Origin: Gammaproteobacteria bacterium
Lineage (GTDB): Bacteria > Pseudomonadota > Gammaproteobacteria > Steroidobacterales > Woeseiaceae
NCBI GenBank assembly: GCA_009937505.1
Contig: JAACFJ010000021.1
Coordinates: 1 to 58,309 of the forward strand
Direction of reading: 5' to 3'
DNA length: 58,309 nt
This document shows, piece after piece, positions 17,228-27,589 of this stretch. The number at the start of each line of letters is the position of its first letter. The stretch's first letter is position 1. A model generated the notes under the pieces. The model saw only the letters and a program-made list of their open reading frames with translations. It was not told the origin of the DNA and did not search any database. The translations under genes and the position numbers were made by a program.

Positions 17228-19948
17228 ATGAATCGCATGAAAAAGAAGCTCGTCTATTCATTCGCCGAAGGTGACGGCAAGAACAAGAAACTGCTTGGCG
17301 GCAAGGGTGCCAATCTGTGCGAGATGACTCAGATCGGCCTCAATGTGCCGCCGGGATTCGTGATCACGACGGAAGCCTGTCTCGACTATCTCGTGGCGAA
17401 CGAGATTCCGGCCGGGTTGATGAAGTCGATCAGTAGCGCGATCGCAGAGCTGGAGGTGGCGACGAGCAGGAAATTCGGTGCTGCCGACAATCCGCTGCTG
17501 GTATCGGTCCGCTCCGGTTCCGCGCTATCGATGCCCGGCATGATGGACACGATACTGAACCTCGGGCTCAACGACGAGACGCTCGCGGGCCTGATCGAGC
17601 AGACCGGCGACGAGCGCTTCGCCTATGACGCCTACCGCCGCTTCATACAGTTGTTCGGCAAGGTTGCCCTCGGCATCGAGGATGAGAAATTCGACGAGCA
17701 CTTCAATGACGTCAAGCAACGTGCGGGCGTCAATGCCGACGTCGGCCTCGAGGCAACGCATCTCAGGGAGATCAGCGAGAAGTTTTTGCTTGTGGTTCGG
17801 CAGGAGACGGGCGACGAGTTTCCCCAGGACGTGATGCGCCAGCTGCAGCTGGCTGTCGAAGCCGTGTTCCGGTCCTGGATGGGCAAGCGCGCCATCGATT
17901 CTGCCGTTAACGTCTGCACGATGGTGTTCGGCAACATGGGCAACGACTGCGCTACCGGAGTTGGGTTCACGCGTAACCCCGGGACGGGCTGCAACGAGAT
18001 GTTCGGCGAATACCTGACGAATGCGCAGGGTGAGGACGTCGTCGCCGGGATCCGGACGCCGAAGCCGCTCACGGAGATGGAGCAGGAGATGCCGGAACAG
18101 TACGCGCAGCTCGTCGAACTCCGCAACAAGCTCGAAACACATTACGGAGAAGTGCAGGACTACGAGTTCACGATCGAGAAAGGCACGCTTTATTGTCTGC
18201 AGACGCGCAACGGCAAGATGAACGCGGCTGCGAAGGTCAAGACGTCAGTCGACATGTTCAGTGAGGGGCTGATCAGCAAGGACCAGGCGCTCCTGCGGAT
18301 AGAACCCGAGATCCTCGAGCAATTGTTGCACCCCACTCTAGATCCGGACAGCAGTGATGAGCCCGTTGCCCACGGGTTGCCCGCATCCCCGGGTGCTGCA
18401 TCCGGCAAATGCGTGTTCGATGCCGATCTCGCCGAAAAGCTCGGCAATACCGGCGAGCAGGTCATACTGGTACGGGAAGAGACGCGGCCCGAGGATATTC
18501 ACGGCTTCTTCGCCGCCGAGGGAATACTGACCAGCCGTGGCGGCAAGACGTCACATGCGGCTGTCGTCGCGCGCGGCATGGGCAAGCCCTGCGTTGCCGG
18601 GGCGGAAGGCATCGACGTGGATGTTGCATTGAGAATGGCCCACGTTGGCGGCCACGTAATTCACGAGGGAGACACCATTACCCTCGATGGCGGCACCGGA
18701 GAGGTTTACCTGGGAGCCATCCGGACCCTGGAGGCGGACTTCTCCGACGACCTGCGGACGCTGCTGGAGTGGGCGGACGAGACCGCCGATCTCAAGGTCA
18801 TGGCAAATGCTGACACTCCGGATGCGGCCCGGCGGGCGCGCGAGTATGGCGCCATGGGCATCGGTCTCTGTCGCACGGAACGCATGTTCAACGCGAGTGA
18901 TCGTCTGCCCATCGTTATCGACATGATCCTTGCCGACAATGCCGAAGACCGCAAAGCGGCGTTGAACCGGCTGTTGCCTATCCAGCGCGCCGATTTCATC
19001 GACCTGTTCACCGTCATGTCGCCTGATCCGGTTACCGTGCGCCTGCTCGATCCGCCAATGCACGAATTCCTGCCGACCGAGCAACAACTGCTGGAAGAGA
19101 TCAGGACGCTGAGCCTTTACCGCGACGTCGTGCGCGGGCGTGAAACCGCGCTGGCGACGATGGTCCAGCCGTCGCCACTGCCCGAGCCGTTCAGCGAACT
19201 CAATGAAGAGATCGTTATCGATGCAATAAGCACCAAGGAGCGCATGCTGAAGAAGGTGCGGGAGCTCCAGGAGACCAACCCGATGCTCGGTCACCGCGGT
19301 GTGCGATTGGGTATCACCTATCCCGAGATCTACGAGATGCAGATCGAGGCGATCCTGGAAGCAGCAGCCGAGTGCGCGAAGAACGGTATAAAGGTGCAGC
19401 CGGAGATCATGGTGCCGCAGGTCATCACGTCCGAGGAACTGCAGCACGTGAGGCGCACCGTGGACCGCAGGACGGCGCAACTGAAGAGGGAGTTCGGCGA
19501 GGCCGTCGATTTCAGGTTCGGCACGATGATCGAAACCGTGCGCGCCTGCACCCGCGCAAGAAAACTCGCGGCGAGCGCCGAATTCTTCTCGTTCGGAACC
19601 AACGATCTTACCCAGGCAACCTTCTCCTTCTCCCGCGAGGACGCCGAAAACAAGTTCCTGCCCATGTACAACGACTCGGGGATCCTGCAGGACAACCCGT
19701 TCGAAGTGCTCGACGTGCAAGGTGTCGGGCAGCTTATCAACATGGCCGTCTACAACGGCCGACAGGTCCGCAGCGACCTCAAGATCGGAATTTGCGGCGA
19801 GCAGGGCGGGCACCCCGAATCGATCCGGTTCTGTCACCACGTGGACCTGAATTACGTGTCCTGCTCCGGGCCGCGGGTTCCGATCGCAAGGCTCGCGGCG
19901 GCGAACGCAAAATTGCTGCAGGAGGAGTACGTCGCCTTCCAGCGTTGA
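17228..19948 (+). CDS. ppdK: Pyruvate, phosphate dikinase
   Basis: The 906-residue enzyme interconverts pyruvate, ATP and phosphate with PEP, AMP and pyrophosphate. The N-terminal ATP-grasp domain begins LLGGKGANLCEM. The central phosphohistidine domain has H443 in GGKTSHAAVVARGMG. The C-terminal PEP/pyruvate barrel includes FGTNDLTQATFSFSRED and the catalytic Cys in SCSGPRVPIARLA. Length is normal for bacterial PPDK. ATG 17228 follows GGGAAG. The frame opens at TTG 17201. The P-type ATPase gene begins four bases after the stop, so the two are cotranscribed. The pyrophosphate-dependent step would favour flexible glycolysis/gluconeogenesis. Confidence 0.96.
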   Translation: MNRMKKKLVYSFAEGDGKNKKLLGGKGANLCEMTQIGLNVPPGFVITTEACLDYLVANEIPAGLMKSISSAIAELEVATSRKFGAADNPLLVSVRSGSALSMPGMMDTILNLGLNDETLAGLIEQTGDERFAYDAYRRFIQLFGKVALGIEDEKFDEHFNDVKQRAGVNADVGLEATHLREISEKFLLVVRQETGDEFPQDVMRQLQLAVEAVFRSWMGKRAIDSAVNVCTMVFGNMGNDCATGVGFTRNPGTGCNEMFGEYLTNAQGEDVVAGIRTPKPLTEMEQEMPEQYAQLVELRNKLETHYGEVQDYEFTIEKGTLYCLQTRNGKMNAAAKVKTSVDMFSEGLISKDQALLRIEPEILEQLLHPTLDPDSSDEPVAHGLPASPGAASGKCVFDADLAEKLGNTGEQVILVREETRPEDIHGFFAAEGILTSRGGKTSHAAVVARGMGKPCVAGAEGIDVDVALRMAHVGGHVIHEGDTITLDGGTGEVYLGAIRTLEADFSDDLRTLLEWADETADLKVMANADTPDAARRAREYGAMGIGLCRTERMFNASDRLPIVIDMILADNAEDRKAALNRLLPIQRADFIDLFTVMSPDPVTVRLLDPPMHEFLPTEQQLLEEIRTLSLYRDVVRGRETALATMVQPSPLPEPFSELNEEIVIDAISTKERMLKKVRELQETNPMLGHRGVRLGITYPEIYEMQIEAILEAAAECAKNGIKVQPEIMVPQVITSEELQHVRRTVDRRTAQLKREFGEAVDFRFGTMIETVRACTRARKLAASAEFFSFGTNDLTQATFSFSREDAENKFLPMYNDSGILQDNPFEVLDVQGVGQLINMAVYNGRQVRSDLKIGICGEQGGHPESIRFCHHVDLNYVSCSGPRVPIARLAAANAKLLQEEYVAFQR

Positions 19949-19951
19949 GCA

Positions 19952-22570
19952 ATGAACCGTCCTCACCCGGTCGAGCCATGGCATCGCAAGGATGCGGCCA
20001 CCATCCTGCGCTCGCTAGGTACGTCTCCAGACTTCGGACTGAGCGAGCGTGATGCTCGCGTAAAGCTCGAGGAGATCGGCGCAAACGAGATCGAGCGGCA
20101 ACGCGGACCTGGCGTACTGCGGTTGTTTGGGCATCAGTTCGCCGACGTGATGATCGTGCTGCTGATTGCAGCGGCAATCATTGCCGGATGGCTGGGCGAC
20201 GTGATCGATACCGTCGCGATCGTCGTCATCGTCTTGCTCAACGCGACGGTCGGGGTGATCCAGGAGTATCGCGCGCAGCGGGCGATCGCAGCCCTGCGGC
20301 GCATGAGCGCACCGACAGCGCGAGTTCTGAGGGACGGGAACATGAGCGAGATCCCGGCGCGGCAGGTCGTCCCGGGAGATATCGTGCAGATCGAAGCCGG
20401 CGATGTCGTGCCGGCAGATATGCGCTTGATCAGCACAGTCGACCTCGGCGCGGACGAGTCCGCGCTTACCGGGGAGTCGGTGCCCGTTTCCAAGACCGAT
20501 GAGGTCGTGGACATCAGTGCGCCGGCTCTGGGCGAACGGCTCAACATGGCTTACAAAGGCACCCTCGTGACGCGCGGGCGCGCGAGTGGCGTCGTCATCG
20601 CGACGGGCCGAGCCACCGAGATCGGCCGCATCGCCGACCTTTTGCGTGGTGCCCGCAATGCGAGAACCCCGCTGCAACTGCGCCTCGCCCGCTTCAGCCG
20701 GCGGATCGCGCTCGTCGTGCTGGCAATTTGCGCCATCGTGTTCGCAACGGGGATGCTGCAGGGCCAGCCGGCGTTATTGATGTTCATGACCGCGCTGAGC
20801 CTCGCGGTCGCGGCTGTGCCGGAGGCGCTACCGGCAGTGATTACACTCTCGCTCGGCATCGGCGCGCGGCGGCTGGGGGAGAATAGCGCGTTGGTCAGGC
20901 GGCTGCCCGCGGTCGAGTCGCTCGGCTCAGTCACGTACATCTGCGCGGACAAGACCGGAACACTCACCGAGAACCGCATGGCCCTGTCGATCCTCTACGC
21001 GGCAGGCGGGGAGCATCGCGACCTGTCCGCACCATTGCCCGACCTACTCGGTCAGCGTATCGGCGAGGTACTCGCGTTGTGCAACGATGTCGATGCCCGA
21101 GACCTGCGCGGTGAGCCGACCGAGGTCGCATTGTTAGAGGGCGCGCGAGCGATGGGCTTCGACAAGCAGGTGCTTTCCGAGGGCCTGCCGAGAGTCGGCG
21201 AGCTGCCGTTCGAAGCCGAGCGGCGCTGCATGGTTACGCTTCATGACGGACCGGACGGCCCGCTGGCGCTGGTCAAGGGAGCGCCGGAGCGCGTCATCGA
21301 GGGCTGTGTGGATCAGATGACGGCCCAGGGCAGGGCAGCGATAACGGGCTCGCTTCTTGAGGCCGCCGACAGGATGGCCGAGCGTGGCTACCGGGTTCTG
21401 GCGCTCGCCTTCCGGGACGAATTTGCAGGCGTGGGCGAAATAGGCGAGGCCGAACTGGGGAAGGGATGGACGTTCGCGGGCCTCGCCGGGTTGATCGATC
21501 CGCCGCGTCCGGGGGCGCTGGAAGCCATCCGCGAGTGCCGGTCGGCCGGCATCGTGCCGGTGATGATCACCGGCGACCATCCGGCGACGGCCGAGGCCAT
21601 TGCCCGGGAGCTTGCGATCGCCGACGAATCTTCAGAATCAATGACCGGTAGTCAGCTCGCCGCGCTATCCGACGACGAGTTCGAACAGCATGTCGAGAGG
21701 GTCCGCGTGTACGCGCGTGTCGACCCGGAACAGAAGATCCGCATCGTGCGGGCGCTGCAGGACCGGGGGCACTTCGTCGCAATGACCGGCGACGGTGTCA
21801 ATGATGCCCCCGCACTCAGGGCAGCTACGATCGGCGTTGCGATGGGGCAGCGTGGCACGGACGTGGCGCGCGAGGCCGCCGAACTCGTGCTGCTGGACGA
21901 CAGTTTTGCGACGATCGTGACCGCCGTGAACGAGGGGCGCCGGATCTTCGACGATATTCGCAAGTTCATCCGCTACACGATGACCAGCAATTCGGGCGAG
22001 ATCTGGGTGCTGGTGCTGGCACCGCTACTGGGCCTGCCGCTGCCCCTGCTGCCCCTGCACATCCTCTGGATCAACCTCGTGACGGACGGACTGCCGGGCC
22101 TGGCGCTGTCGGCAGAGCCCGCGGAGCGCGACGTCATGCAACGAAGGCCGAGACCGCCCGAGGAGAGCATTTTTGCTCACGGCATGGCGGGCCACATCCT
22201 CTGGGTCGGTCTCCTGATAGGCGGGCTGACGCTGGCGACGCAGGCATGGACCTGGACGCGGGGGCAGGCCGAGTGGCAAACGATGGTGTTCACGGTGCTG
22301 GTTGTCGCGCAGCTTTTCCACTGCCTGGCGATCCGCTCGGAGCGATTCTCGCTCTTCGGCATCGGGTTGTTCAGCAATCCGGCGGTCGTGATTGCAATTC
22401 TTATCACCGTAGCGGCACAGATTGCGGTTATCTATCTGCCGTTTTTCAACACCGTGTTCCGCACGGTACCGCTGTCCGCCACGCAGCTTGCGGCCTGCTT
22501 CGCGATCGGGTCGGTCGTCCTCGTCGCGGTCGAACTCGAGAAGTTCGTGCGCCGGCGAGCCGAGGGCTGA
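19952..22570 (+). CDS. P-type cation-transporting ATPase (P2/Ca2+-ATPase-like)
   Basis: The 872-residue pump has the P-ATPase order: N-terminal cation-ATPase domain, TM pair, actuator domain with [11 protein letters not shown]4 with PEALPAVIT, phosphorylated D333 in [13 protein letters not shown], nucleotide domain, [12 protein letters not shown], and six C-terminal helices ([17 protein letters not shown]). The TM4 motif PEALP resembles calcium and related P2 ATPases (PEGLP), so Ca2+ or Mn2+ export is likely but not proven. It overlaps nothing and is tightly linked to ppdK. Confidence 0.92.
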   Translation: MNRPHPVEPWHRKDAATILRSLGTSPDFGLSERDARVKLEEIGANEIERQRGPGVLRLFGHQFADVMIVLLIAAAIIAGWLGDVIDTVAIVVIVLLNATVGVIQEYRAQRAIAALRRMSAPTARVLRDGNMSEIPARQVVPGDIVQIEAGDVVPADMRLISTVDLGADESALTGESVPVSKTDEVVDISAPALGERLNMAYKGTLVTRGRASGVVIATGRATEIGRIADLLRGARNARTPLQLRLARFSRRIALVVLAICAIVFATGMLQGQPALLMFMTALSLAVAAVPEALPAVITLSLGIGARRLGENSALVRRLPAVESLGSVTYICADKTGTLTENRMALSILYAAGGEHRDLSAPLPDLLGQRIGEVLALCNDVDARDLRGEPTEVALLEGARAMGFDKQVLSEGLPRVGELPFEAERRCMVTLHDGPDGPLALVKGAPERVIEGCVDQMTAQGRAAITGSLLEAADRMAERGYRVLALAFRDEFAGVGEIGEAELGKGWTFAGLAGLIDPPRPGALEAIRECRSAGIVPVMITGDHPATAEAIARELAIADESSESMTGSQLAALSDDEFEQHVERVRVYARVDPEQKIRIVRALQDRGHFVAMTGDGVNDAPALRAATIGVAMGQRGTDVAREAAELVLLDDSFATIVTAVNEGRRIFDDIRKFIRYTMTSNSGEIWVLVLAPLLGLPLPLLPLHILWINLVTDGLPGLALSAEPAERDVMQRRPRPPEESIFAHGMAGHILWVGLLIGGLTLATQAWTWTRGQAEWQTMVFTVLVVAQLFHCLAIRSERFSLFGIGLFSNPAVVIAILITVAAQIAVIYLPFFNTVFRTVPLSATQLAACFAIGSVVLVAVELEKFVRRRAEG

Positions 22571-22576
22571 TACGTA

Positions 22577-22975
22577 TCAGTTGTCTTTCGCGCCCTGGTC
22601 TATCCAGGTACCGATGGTCTCGATGTTAGTCCTGGACAGCGCATACCCCCTGCCTTCGGCGAGCGACTCGTCGTGATGCGGCGGCATGTGGATCTTCGGG
22701 TCCACCTTCTCGGTGACGACCAGGTACAGCGAACTGGACATGTTGCTGCCGGGCACGACCACCCGACCGAATTTCGTGCCCCGCATCAGGGAGTCGTAAT
22801 CATCCACGGAAAATCCGCTCGCCGCCGTGCCCTCGCTAGAGCCTGAGTGACAGCTGATGCAGTAGTTGTCGAGGATGGGTTTCACGTCCGCTGAGTAGCT
22901 GACCTGTTTTTCGCAGCCGGCGAGCACGACGCAGAACAGGGTAATACCGAACGATAGGAAAGGTTTCGAGGTCAT
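22577..22975 (-). CDS. Haem c-containing lipoprotein
   Basis: The 132-residue protein has a lipoprotein signal (LFCVVLAGC, lipidated Cys21) and one haem c site, CISCH, within VKPILDNYCISCHSGS, of the type found in planctomycete-like cytochrome c domains. A Met-rich HMPPH near residue 97 could supply the sixth haem ligand. It probably carries electrons at the periplasmic face of a membrane. It converges with the P-type ATPase gene (6-base gap). A possible ECF-type promoter lies upstream (23019-23044). Confidence 0.82.
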   Translation of the reverse strand: MTSKPFLSFGITLFCVVLAGCEKQVSYSADVKPILDNYCISCHSGSSEGTAASGFSVDDYDSLMRGTKFGRVVVPGSNMSSSLYLVVTEKVDPKIHMPPHHDESLAEGRGYALSRTNIETIGTWIDQGAKDN

Positions 22976-23018
22976 GGCACGATCCTCACTGGATCTTTCT
23001 TTAACGCTAGGTCAACAG

Positions 23019-23044
23019 GACGGCCGCCGCTATTGTGGCTTTCC
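23019..23044 (-). promoter_or_regulatory. Weak fourth match to the ECF promoter motif
   Basis: On the minus strand GGAAAG (23039-23044) is followed after exactly 16 bases by CGTC (23019-23022), 44 bases before the haem c lipoprotein start. It shares GGAA, the spacer length and CGTC with the three stronger sites at the sox/ECF locus, but differs in the last two -35 bases. A chance match is quite possible. Confidence 0.3.
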
Positions 23045-23203
23045 ACATCCGGCGGGCGCATGTGCATGCCCGGCCCGAGGGTCAGCTTTTCCCGGGTTTG
23101 TCAGGACACTATTGAAAGCCGATTCATCCCGTTGTGTTACAGAAACTTGCGGCAGCCGCGGCTGCGTTCGACAATCCTCTCTCATTAGGGACGGAGAGCC
23201 GGT

Positions 23204-24661
23204 GTGACGGCAAGGACAAGGGCGCTGGTATTCGGCGCCAGCGGCTATATCGGGACCAACCTTGTGCCACGGCTAATCGAGGCTGGCTGGCAGGTGCGTG
23301 CGGCTGCGCGCCACCGGGCAGTGCTGGAGGCACGCGACTGGGGTAACGTGGAGCTGGTCGCAGCCGATGCGCTGGATCCCGAGACGCTGGCGGCGGCGGT
23401 GCAGGACATCGACGTGGCCTTCTACCTCGTGCACTCGATGGCGGCCGGGCGCAATTTCGCGGAGCTGGATGCCGAGGCGGCGAAGAACTTCGCAGCCGCC
23501 GCTACCGAGGCAGGCGTCGGCCGCATCGTATACCTGGGCGGACTGATTCCGGCAGATCCGCGCTCACGCCATCTCAAGTCGAGAGCTGAGACCGGAGATG
23601 TGCTGCGGCACGGGGCGGTGCCCGTAACCGAGATTCGTGCCGGCATGATTGTTGGTCCTGGCTCCGCGGCTTACGAAGTCATTCGTGACCTCGTCAACTA
23701 CCTGCCGGTCATGATCACGCCGCGCTGGGTGCAGTCGCGCTCGACGCCCATCGCGCTCGATAACCTGCTGGACTACCTGGTAAGCGTCTCACGCCTGCCG
23801 GATGCACTGGGCAAGATCTATGACGTCGGCGGTCCGGAGGTGCTTACTTACGAGCAATTGATGCGGCAGTACGGAGAAATTGTGGGAAAACGCTTCTGGC
23901 TCCTGAGCTTGCCCGTGTTAACGCCGCGTTTGTCATCATACTGGCTGAAGCTCGTTACGGCAGTGCCCACGAATATCGCCCGCGCACTCATTGACGGACT
24001 GGAACACGATGTCATTGCTGACAACAAAGCCATCAACGAATTGATCCCGCTGAAGCTGAAAACCTTCAAGGAATCCGTCGCCGCGGCGCTCGAGGCGGAG
24101 CAGAACGATACACTTAGCGCGCACTGGGCCGAAGGATCGATCGTCTGCCGTAACTTTCACCCCGAATATGCGTACTACGCGAAGCGAGCGGGTGGCATGG
24201 CGTCGACCTGGGCAAGCAAGGAGGCGCTTTGGCGGCAGGTAATGGCATTCGGTGGCGATGAAGGCTACTACTATGCGGAGTCGCTCTGGTTTCTGCGCAG
24301 GCTGATCAACTGGTTTGCCGGTGGTCCGAGTTTCTACCGCCGCCGCCGGCACCCCAGAGAGCTGAGAGTTGGCGACGTCGTCGACGCGTGGCGTGTCATT
24401 GCCGCCGAGCCCAACAAGCGCCTGACCCTGCTCATGGAAATGCGTGGGCCGGGCTCCGGCGTGTTCGAGTTCGATATCCGCGATCGGGGCGATCATCGCA
24501 TTCTCCGGGCGACCGCCTACTGGCATCCAGCCGGGCCGGCGGGACTCATTTACTGGTATGCGTTGCTCCCGGTTCACGCGTTCCTGTTTCGCGGCATGAC
24601 AGCGGCGATCGCAAAGCGTGCGGAGAAGAAGGAAGGTGAGCCCGTGGATGCGCCTACATGA
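23204..24661 (+). CDS. NAD(P)-binding SDR-like protein with DUF2867 domain
   Basis: The 485-residue protein begins with an atypical SDR/NmrA-type Rossmann domain (LVFGASGYIGTNLV, then AADALDPETLAAAV and FYLVHSM). It ends with a DUF2867-type region (about 330-480; LLMEMRGPGSGVFEFDIR). Such two-domain proteins are common in proteobacteria, but their reaction is not established. The start is GTG 23204 with GGAG about seven bases upstream. The preceding 228 bases to the haem c gene form a divergent intergenic region. Confidence 0.8.
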   Translation: MTARTRALVFGASGYIGTNLVPRLIEAGWQVRAAARHRAVLEARDWGNVELVAADALDPETLAAAVQDIDVAFYLVHSMAAGRNFAELDAEAAKNFAAAATEAGVGRIVYLGGLIPADPRSRHLKSRAETGDVLRHGAVPVTEIRAGMIVGPGSAAYEVIRDLVNYLPVMITPRWVQSRSTPIALDNLLDYLVSVSRLPDALGKIYDVGGPEVLTYEQLMRQYGEIVGKRFWLLSLPVLTPRLSSYWLKLVTAVPTNIARALIDGLEHDVIADNKAINELIPLKLKTFKESVAAALEAEQNDTLSAHWAEGSIVCRNFHPEYAYYAKRAGGMASTWASKEALWRQVMAFGGDEGYYYAESLWFLRRLINWFAGGPSFYRRRRHPRELRVGDVVDAWRVIAAEPNKRLTLLMEMRGPGSGVFEFDIRDRGDHRILRATAYWHPAGPAGLIYWYALLPVHAFLFRGMTAAIAKRAEKKEGEPVDAPT

Positions 24662-24739
24662 TGTCGCAAACGGAATCCAAGAAAGCTGCAACGGACGTGT
24701 CACGACAGACACGGACCACAATTTAACAAGGTGACTAAC

Positions 24740-25381
24740 GTGAAATACCCGCACAGACTCCTGGAAGACGTCGACACGCTAGCCAGCTTCAAAGGCTGGA
24801 GCAAAGAAGTTTACGAGGATTTCTTCAGACTCCGGCGCGGCGAAATTGGTGAGTCGGAGTTTCGGGATAAGTACTCACGGGAACGCGCAATCCTGTCGAT
24901 CGACATGACAGGATTTACAATATCCACCGTCAAGCTCGGAGAACTGCACAGCCTGACACGGATACTGGATGCGCAACGAGTCACGATCCCGGTACTGCAA
25001 GAATACGGTGCCGACCTCGTACGCTGCTTTGCGGACGATATTGTCGCCCTGTTCATGGAACCCGGTAGCGCGATAGATGCGGCGCTCGAAATACATCGGC
25101 GAGTGCAGTTGTTCAACGCTTCCTCGCTGGCATCCGAGCACCCGACCTTGTGCTGCGCCGGTGTCGGCTATGGCCGTGTTCTCGGCATCGGCCCGAATCT
25201 GGCGCAGGGGGACGAGATGAATCGAGCCTCGAAGCTCGGCGAAGACGTCGCGCGGGGCAATGAAACACTGGTCACGGAGCGTGTCCATGATGCGCTTGCC
25301 GCGCGCGAAGATATCGTTTTCGAACGCCAGGATCACGATGATCTGCTGTTCCCGTTTTACCGTGTTAGTGAGTCGGAGTAA
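24740..25381 (+). CDS. Class III nucleotidyl cyclase-like domain protein, partly degenerate
   Basis: The 213-residue protein has the core of a class III adenylate/guanylate cyclase: ILSIDMTGFT (first metal Asp), CFADDIVALF (second metal Asp in a degenerate GDG loop) and DEMNRASKL, where the transition-state Asn/Arg pair appears as N and K. The changes suggest low or absent cyclase activity, or a nucleotide-binding role. GTG 24740 has AAGGTG at a good distance. GTG 24731 is an alternative. A cNMP-binding protein lies 4 kb downstream, but on another transcript. Confidence 0.65.
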   Translation: MKYPHRLLEDVDTLASFKGWSKEVYEDFFRLRRGEIGESEFRDKYSRERAILSIDMTGFTISTVKLGELHSLTRILDAQRVTIPVLQEYGADLVRCFADDIVALFMEPGSAIDAALEIHRRVQLFNASSLASEHPTLCCAGVGYGRVLGIGPNLAQGDEMNRASKLGEDVARGNETLVTERVHDALAAREDIVFERQDHDDLLFPFYRVSESE

Positions 25382-25505
25382 CCACCGATTTTGATTTGTT
25401 CGACGGTCGACCATACTATGGATGGACGTATCCCGCCCGACGAACTCAGGTCACTGTACCTCTAGTGATCGTTTCTTCGGTTACTTGGACGATTGCAAGG
25501 CACTC

Positions 25506-25895
25506 ATGTTCACGGCTGACCAATTAGTAGCCCACGCCGTAGGCGATTATTTGCTGCAAAGCGAATGGATGGCCGTCGAGAAGACCAAGCGCTCTTTGCC
25601 GGCGCTGATACATTGCCTTTTCTACCTGATACCGTTTCTGTTCATTACACAAAACCCCGCCACGCTCGCGGTAATTGGCGGCACCCACTTCGTCATCGAT
25701 CGCTGGCACCTGGCGAGGTACGTCGCGTGGCTGAAAAACCGGCCCTGGCCTGGGAGTAGTTCTTGGTCGGAGTGCAAAGCGACCGGATTTCATCCGGACA
25801 CCCCACCGTGGTTGTCAGCATGGTTGGTTATCATCGTCGATAACGTCATGCACGTCGTTATTAACGGCCTCGCGATAGCGTACATAGGCACATGA
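25506..25895 (+). CDS. DUF3307-family small membrane protein
   Basis: The 129-residue protein has three or four hydrophobic segments (ALIHCLFYLIPFLFI, LSAWLVIIVDNVMHVVI) and conserved acidic/His residues in LVAHAVGDYLLQSEWMA and GGTHFVIDRWHLARY, the DUF3307 pattern. Its function is unknown; family members are often near phage or metabolism genes. ATG 25506 follows AAGG. The frame extends upstream to 25422 without a ribosome-binding site. Confidence 0.75.
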   Translation: MFTADQLVAHAVGDYLLQSEWMAVEKTKRSLPALIHCLFYLIPFLFITQNPATLAVIGGTHFVIDRWHLARYVAWLKNRPWPGSSSWSECKATGFHPDTPPWLSAWLVIIVDNVMHVVINGLAIAYIGT

Positions 25896-25915
25896 GCGGG
25901 CGATCTTGAAGGTGT

Positions 25916-27589
25916 TCAGGTAAGGGTTTCCCGGGGTTCGAGATAGCCGCATGGGCAGAGTTCAATGCACTTGCCGCAGCCCTCACAGACATCGAGTGCG
26001 ATTGCGAAGTATTTGCCCGGGCGCGTCTCTTCGATACGAGTGAACCCACCGGCATTACAGTACATGAAGCATTGCTGACAGTCGAAGCAGAGGCTGCAAG
26101 ACATACACCGTTCGGCTTCCTCGCTAGCTTGCCGATAGGTAAGCGTCAGGTCGATCTCGGCCTCCGGACACGCCAGCCACTCGTCTTCAGGTAGACGCGA
26201 ACCCTGTGAACGTTGACGATCGGCGTAATAGTCGACCCTGATCGATTTTCCCGATATTTGAGGACTTGAAGGCTTCACTTGCGGGCGTGCCAGGCCCCGA
26301 AGATCTGCATCAGCCGATTCCGCAGCATGACGTCCTTGCCCCACGGCCCGACTCGCGATTCCCGGACCCAGGTCATCACCGCCAGCAAATAGTCGCTGTT
26401 GAAGTCTGCCGTCATCTTCAGCATGTAACCACGATCCCGAATGCAGCACGGCGTCCGTATCGTGCCAGCCCGGCGCCTGCGATACGGCTACGATGACGCT
26501 GTCGGCCGGTAGTTGCTCGAGTTTGCCGGCGATGGGTTCGGGCCGGCGACGCCCGTCAGCGTCGGGTTCGGTAAGCCGCATGCCCTGGACTTCGACCTGC
26601 CGGATCCTGCTGCCCTCACGGATGATCCGCGTCGGAGCCGCGAGAAACCGGAATTCGACTCCTTCGATCTTCGCATCCTGAACTTCGCGGGCTGTGGCGG
26701 GCATCTCGGACTTACTGCGGCGATAAACGAGCGTCACCGAGGCACCGTCTCGCCTGGCGCTGCGGGCTGCATCGATCGCGGTATTGCCGCCGCCGATGAC
26801 GAGTACTCGACGTCCGCAGTCCGTCGCCTGACCGTGTTTGCGCTGGCGCAGATAGCTGATGCCGGACATGACCCCGGGACCTTTCTCGCCGGGGATGTCC
26901 AGGCGACGCGCCGCCTGCGCTCCAAGGCCCAGGAATACCAGGTCGTGTTCCTCTCTCAACTGTTGCAGCGACAGATCTACACCGACATCGACCTCGGTAA
27001 CGAGCGATATATTCAGCCTGAGTATACGATCGACTTCCGCATCCAGTATTTCCCTGGGCAGCCGATAATCGGGAATTGCATGTCTTAGCATGCCGCCTGG
27101 CCGATCATCCTTGTCGTAAATGGTGACACCATAACCGCGACGTGCCATCTGGTAGGCAAATGACAGGCTGGCGGGACCCGAGCCGATCACGGCCACGGAT
27201 TCCGGGTATCTTTCCCCTGGTGGTTGCGGCAGTTGCAATGCCCTGGACAGTCCCCAGTCGCCGAGAAACCGCTCCATCGCGTTGATGGATACCGCGCCGT
27301 CCTTCTCCTGACGGCTGCACAGGTCCTCGCAGGGATGGGGGCAGATACGCCCGATCGTGGCCGGCATCGGGTTGAATTCCACGAGTCTCTGCCAGGCCTT
27401 ATCGTAGGCGTTGTCGAGGCTGAGTCCGGTTTTCTTTCTCTGGGCAATGATCCCGAGCCAACCACGAATGTCGCCGCTGTTGGGACACATCGCCTGGCAC
27501 GGCGGCAGCTTCTCGAACTGCCGTGCAAAAATCTGAAACGGCAGTTCGACCGGAGTACCATGCCGCGTCTTAGTGTCGGACACGGCCAT
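25916..27589 (-). CDS. DsrL/GltD-like NAD(P)H-dependent Fe-S flavoprotein
   Basis: The protein of about 557 residues has an N-terminal Fe-S domain (PPCQAMCP, then GRICPHPCEDLC), a FAD loop VAVIGSGPASLSFAY, an NAD(P) loop VLVIGGGNTAIDAAR, and a C-terminal tail with CMSCSLCFDCQQC and CEGCGKCIELCPCG for further [4Fe-4S] clusters. The order matches GltD-type subunits and DsrL, the NAD(P)H oxidoreductase of reverse Dsr sulfur oxidation. With a sox cluster nearby DsrL is attractive, but dsrAB are absent from the window. ATG 27589 is chosen after GAGG; 27598 and GTG 27628 are alternatives. It overlaps the upstream gene by 20 bases. Confidence 0.78.
   Translation of the reverse strand: MAVSDTKTRHGTPVELPFQIFARQFEKLPPCQAMCPNSGDIRGWLGIIAQRKKTGLSLDNAYDKAWQRLVEFNPMPATIGRICPHPCEDLCSRQEKDGAVSINAMERFLGDWGLSRALQLPQPPGERYPESVAVIGSGPASLSFAYQMARRGYGVTIYDKDDRPGGMLRHAIPDYRLPREILDAEVDRILRLNISLVTEVDVGVDLSLQQLREEHDLVFLGLGAQAARRLDIPGEKGPGVMSGISYLRQRKHGQATDCGRRVLVIGGGNTAIDAARSARRDGASVTLVYRRSKSEMPATAREVQDAKIEGVEFRFLAAPTRIIREGSRIRQVEVQGMRLTEPDADGRRRPEPIAGKLEQLPADSVIVAVSQAPGWHDTDAVLHSGSWLHAEDDGRLQQRLFAGGDDLGPGIASRAVGQGRHAAESADADLRGLARPQVKPSSPQISGKSIRVDYYADRQRSQGSRLPEDEWLACPEAEIDLTLTYRQASEEAERCMSCSLCFDCQQCFMYCNAGGFTRIEETRPGKYFAIALDVCEGCGKCIELCPCGYLEPRETLT

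Noticed and set aside
18551-19984. 477-residue minus-strand open frame
   Set aside because: It is fully antisense to ppdK, which has complete motifs and family length; no protein signature is present.
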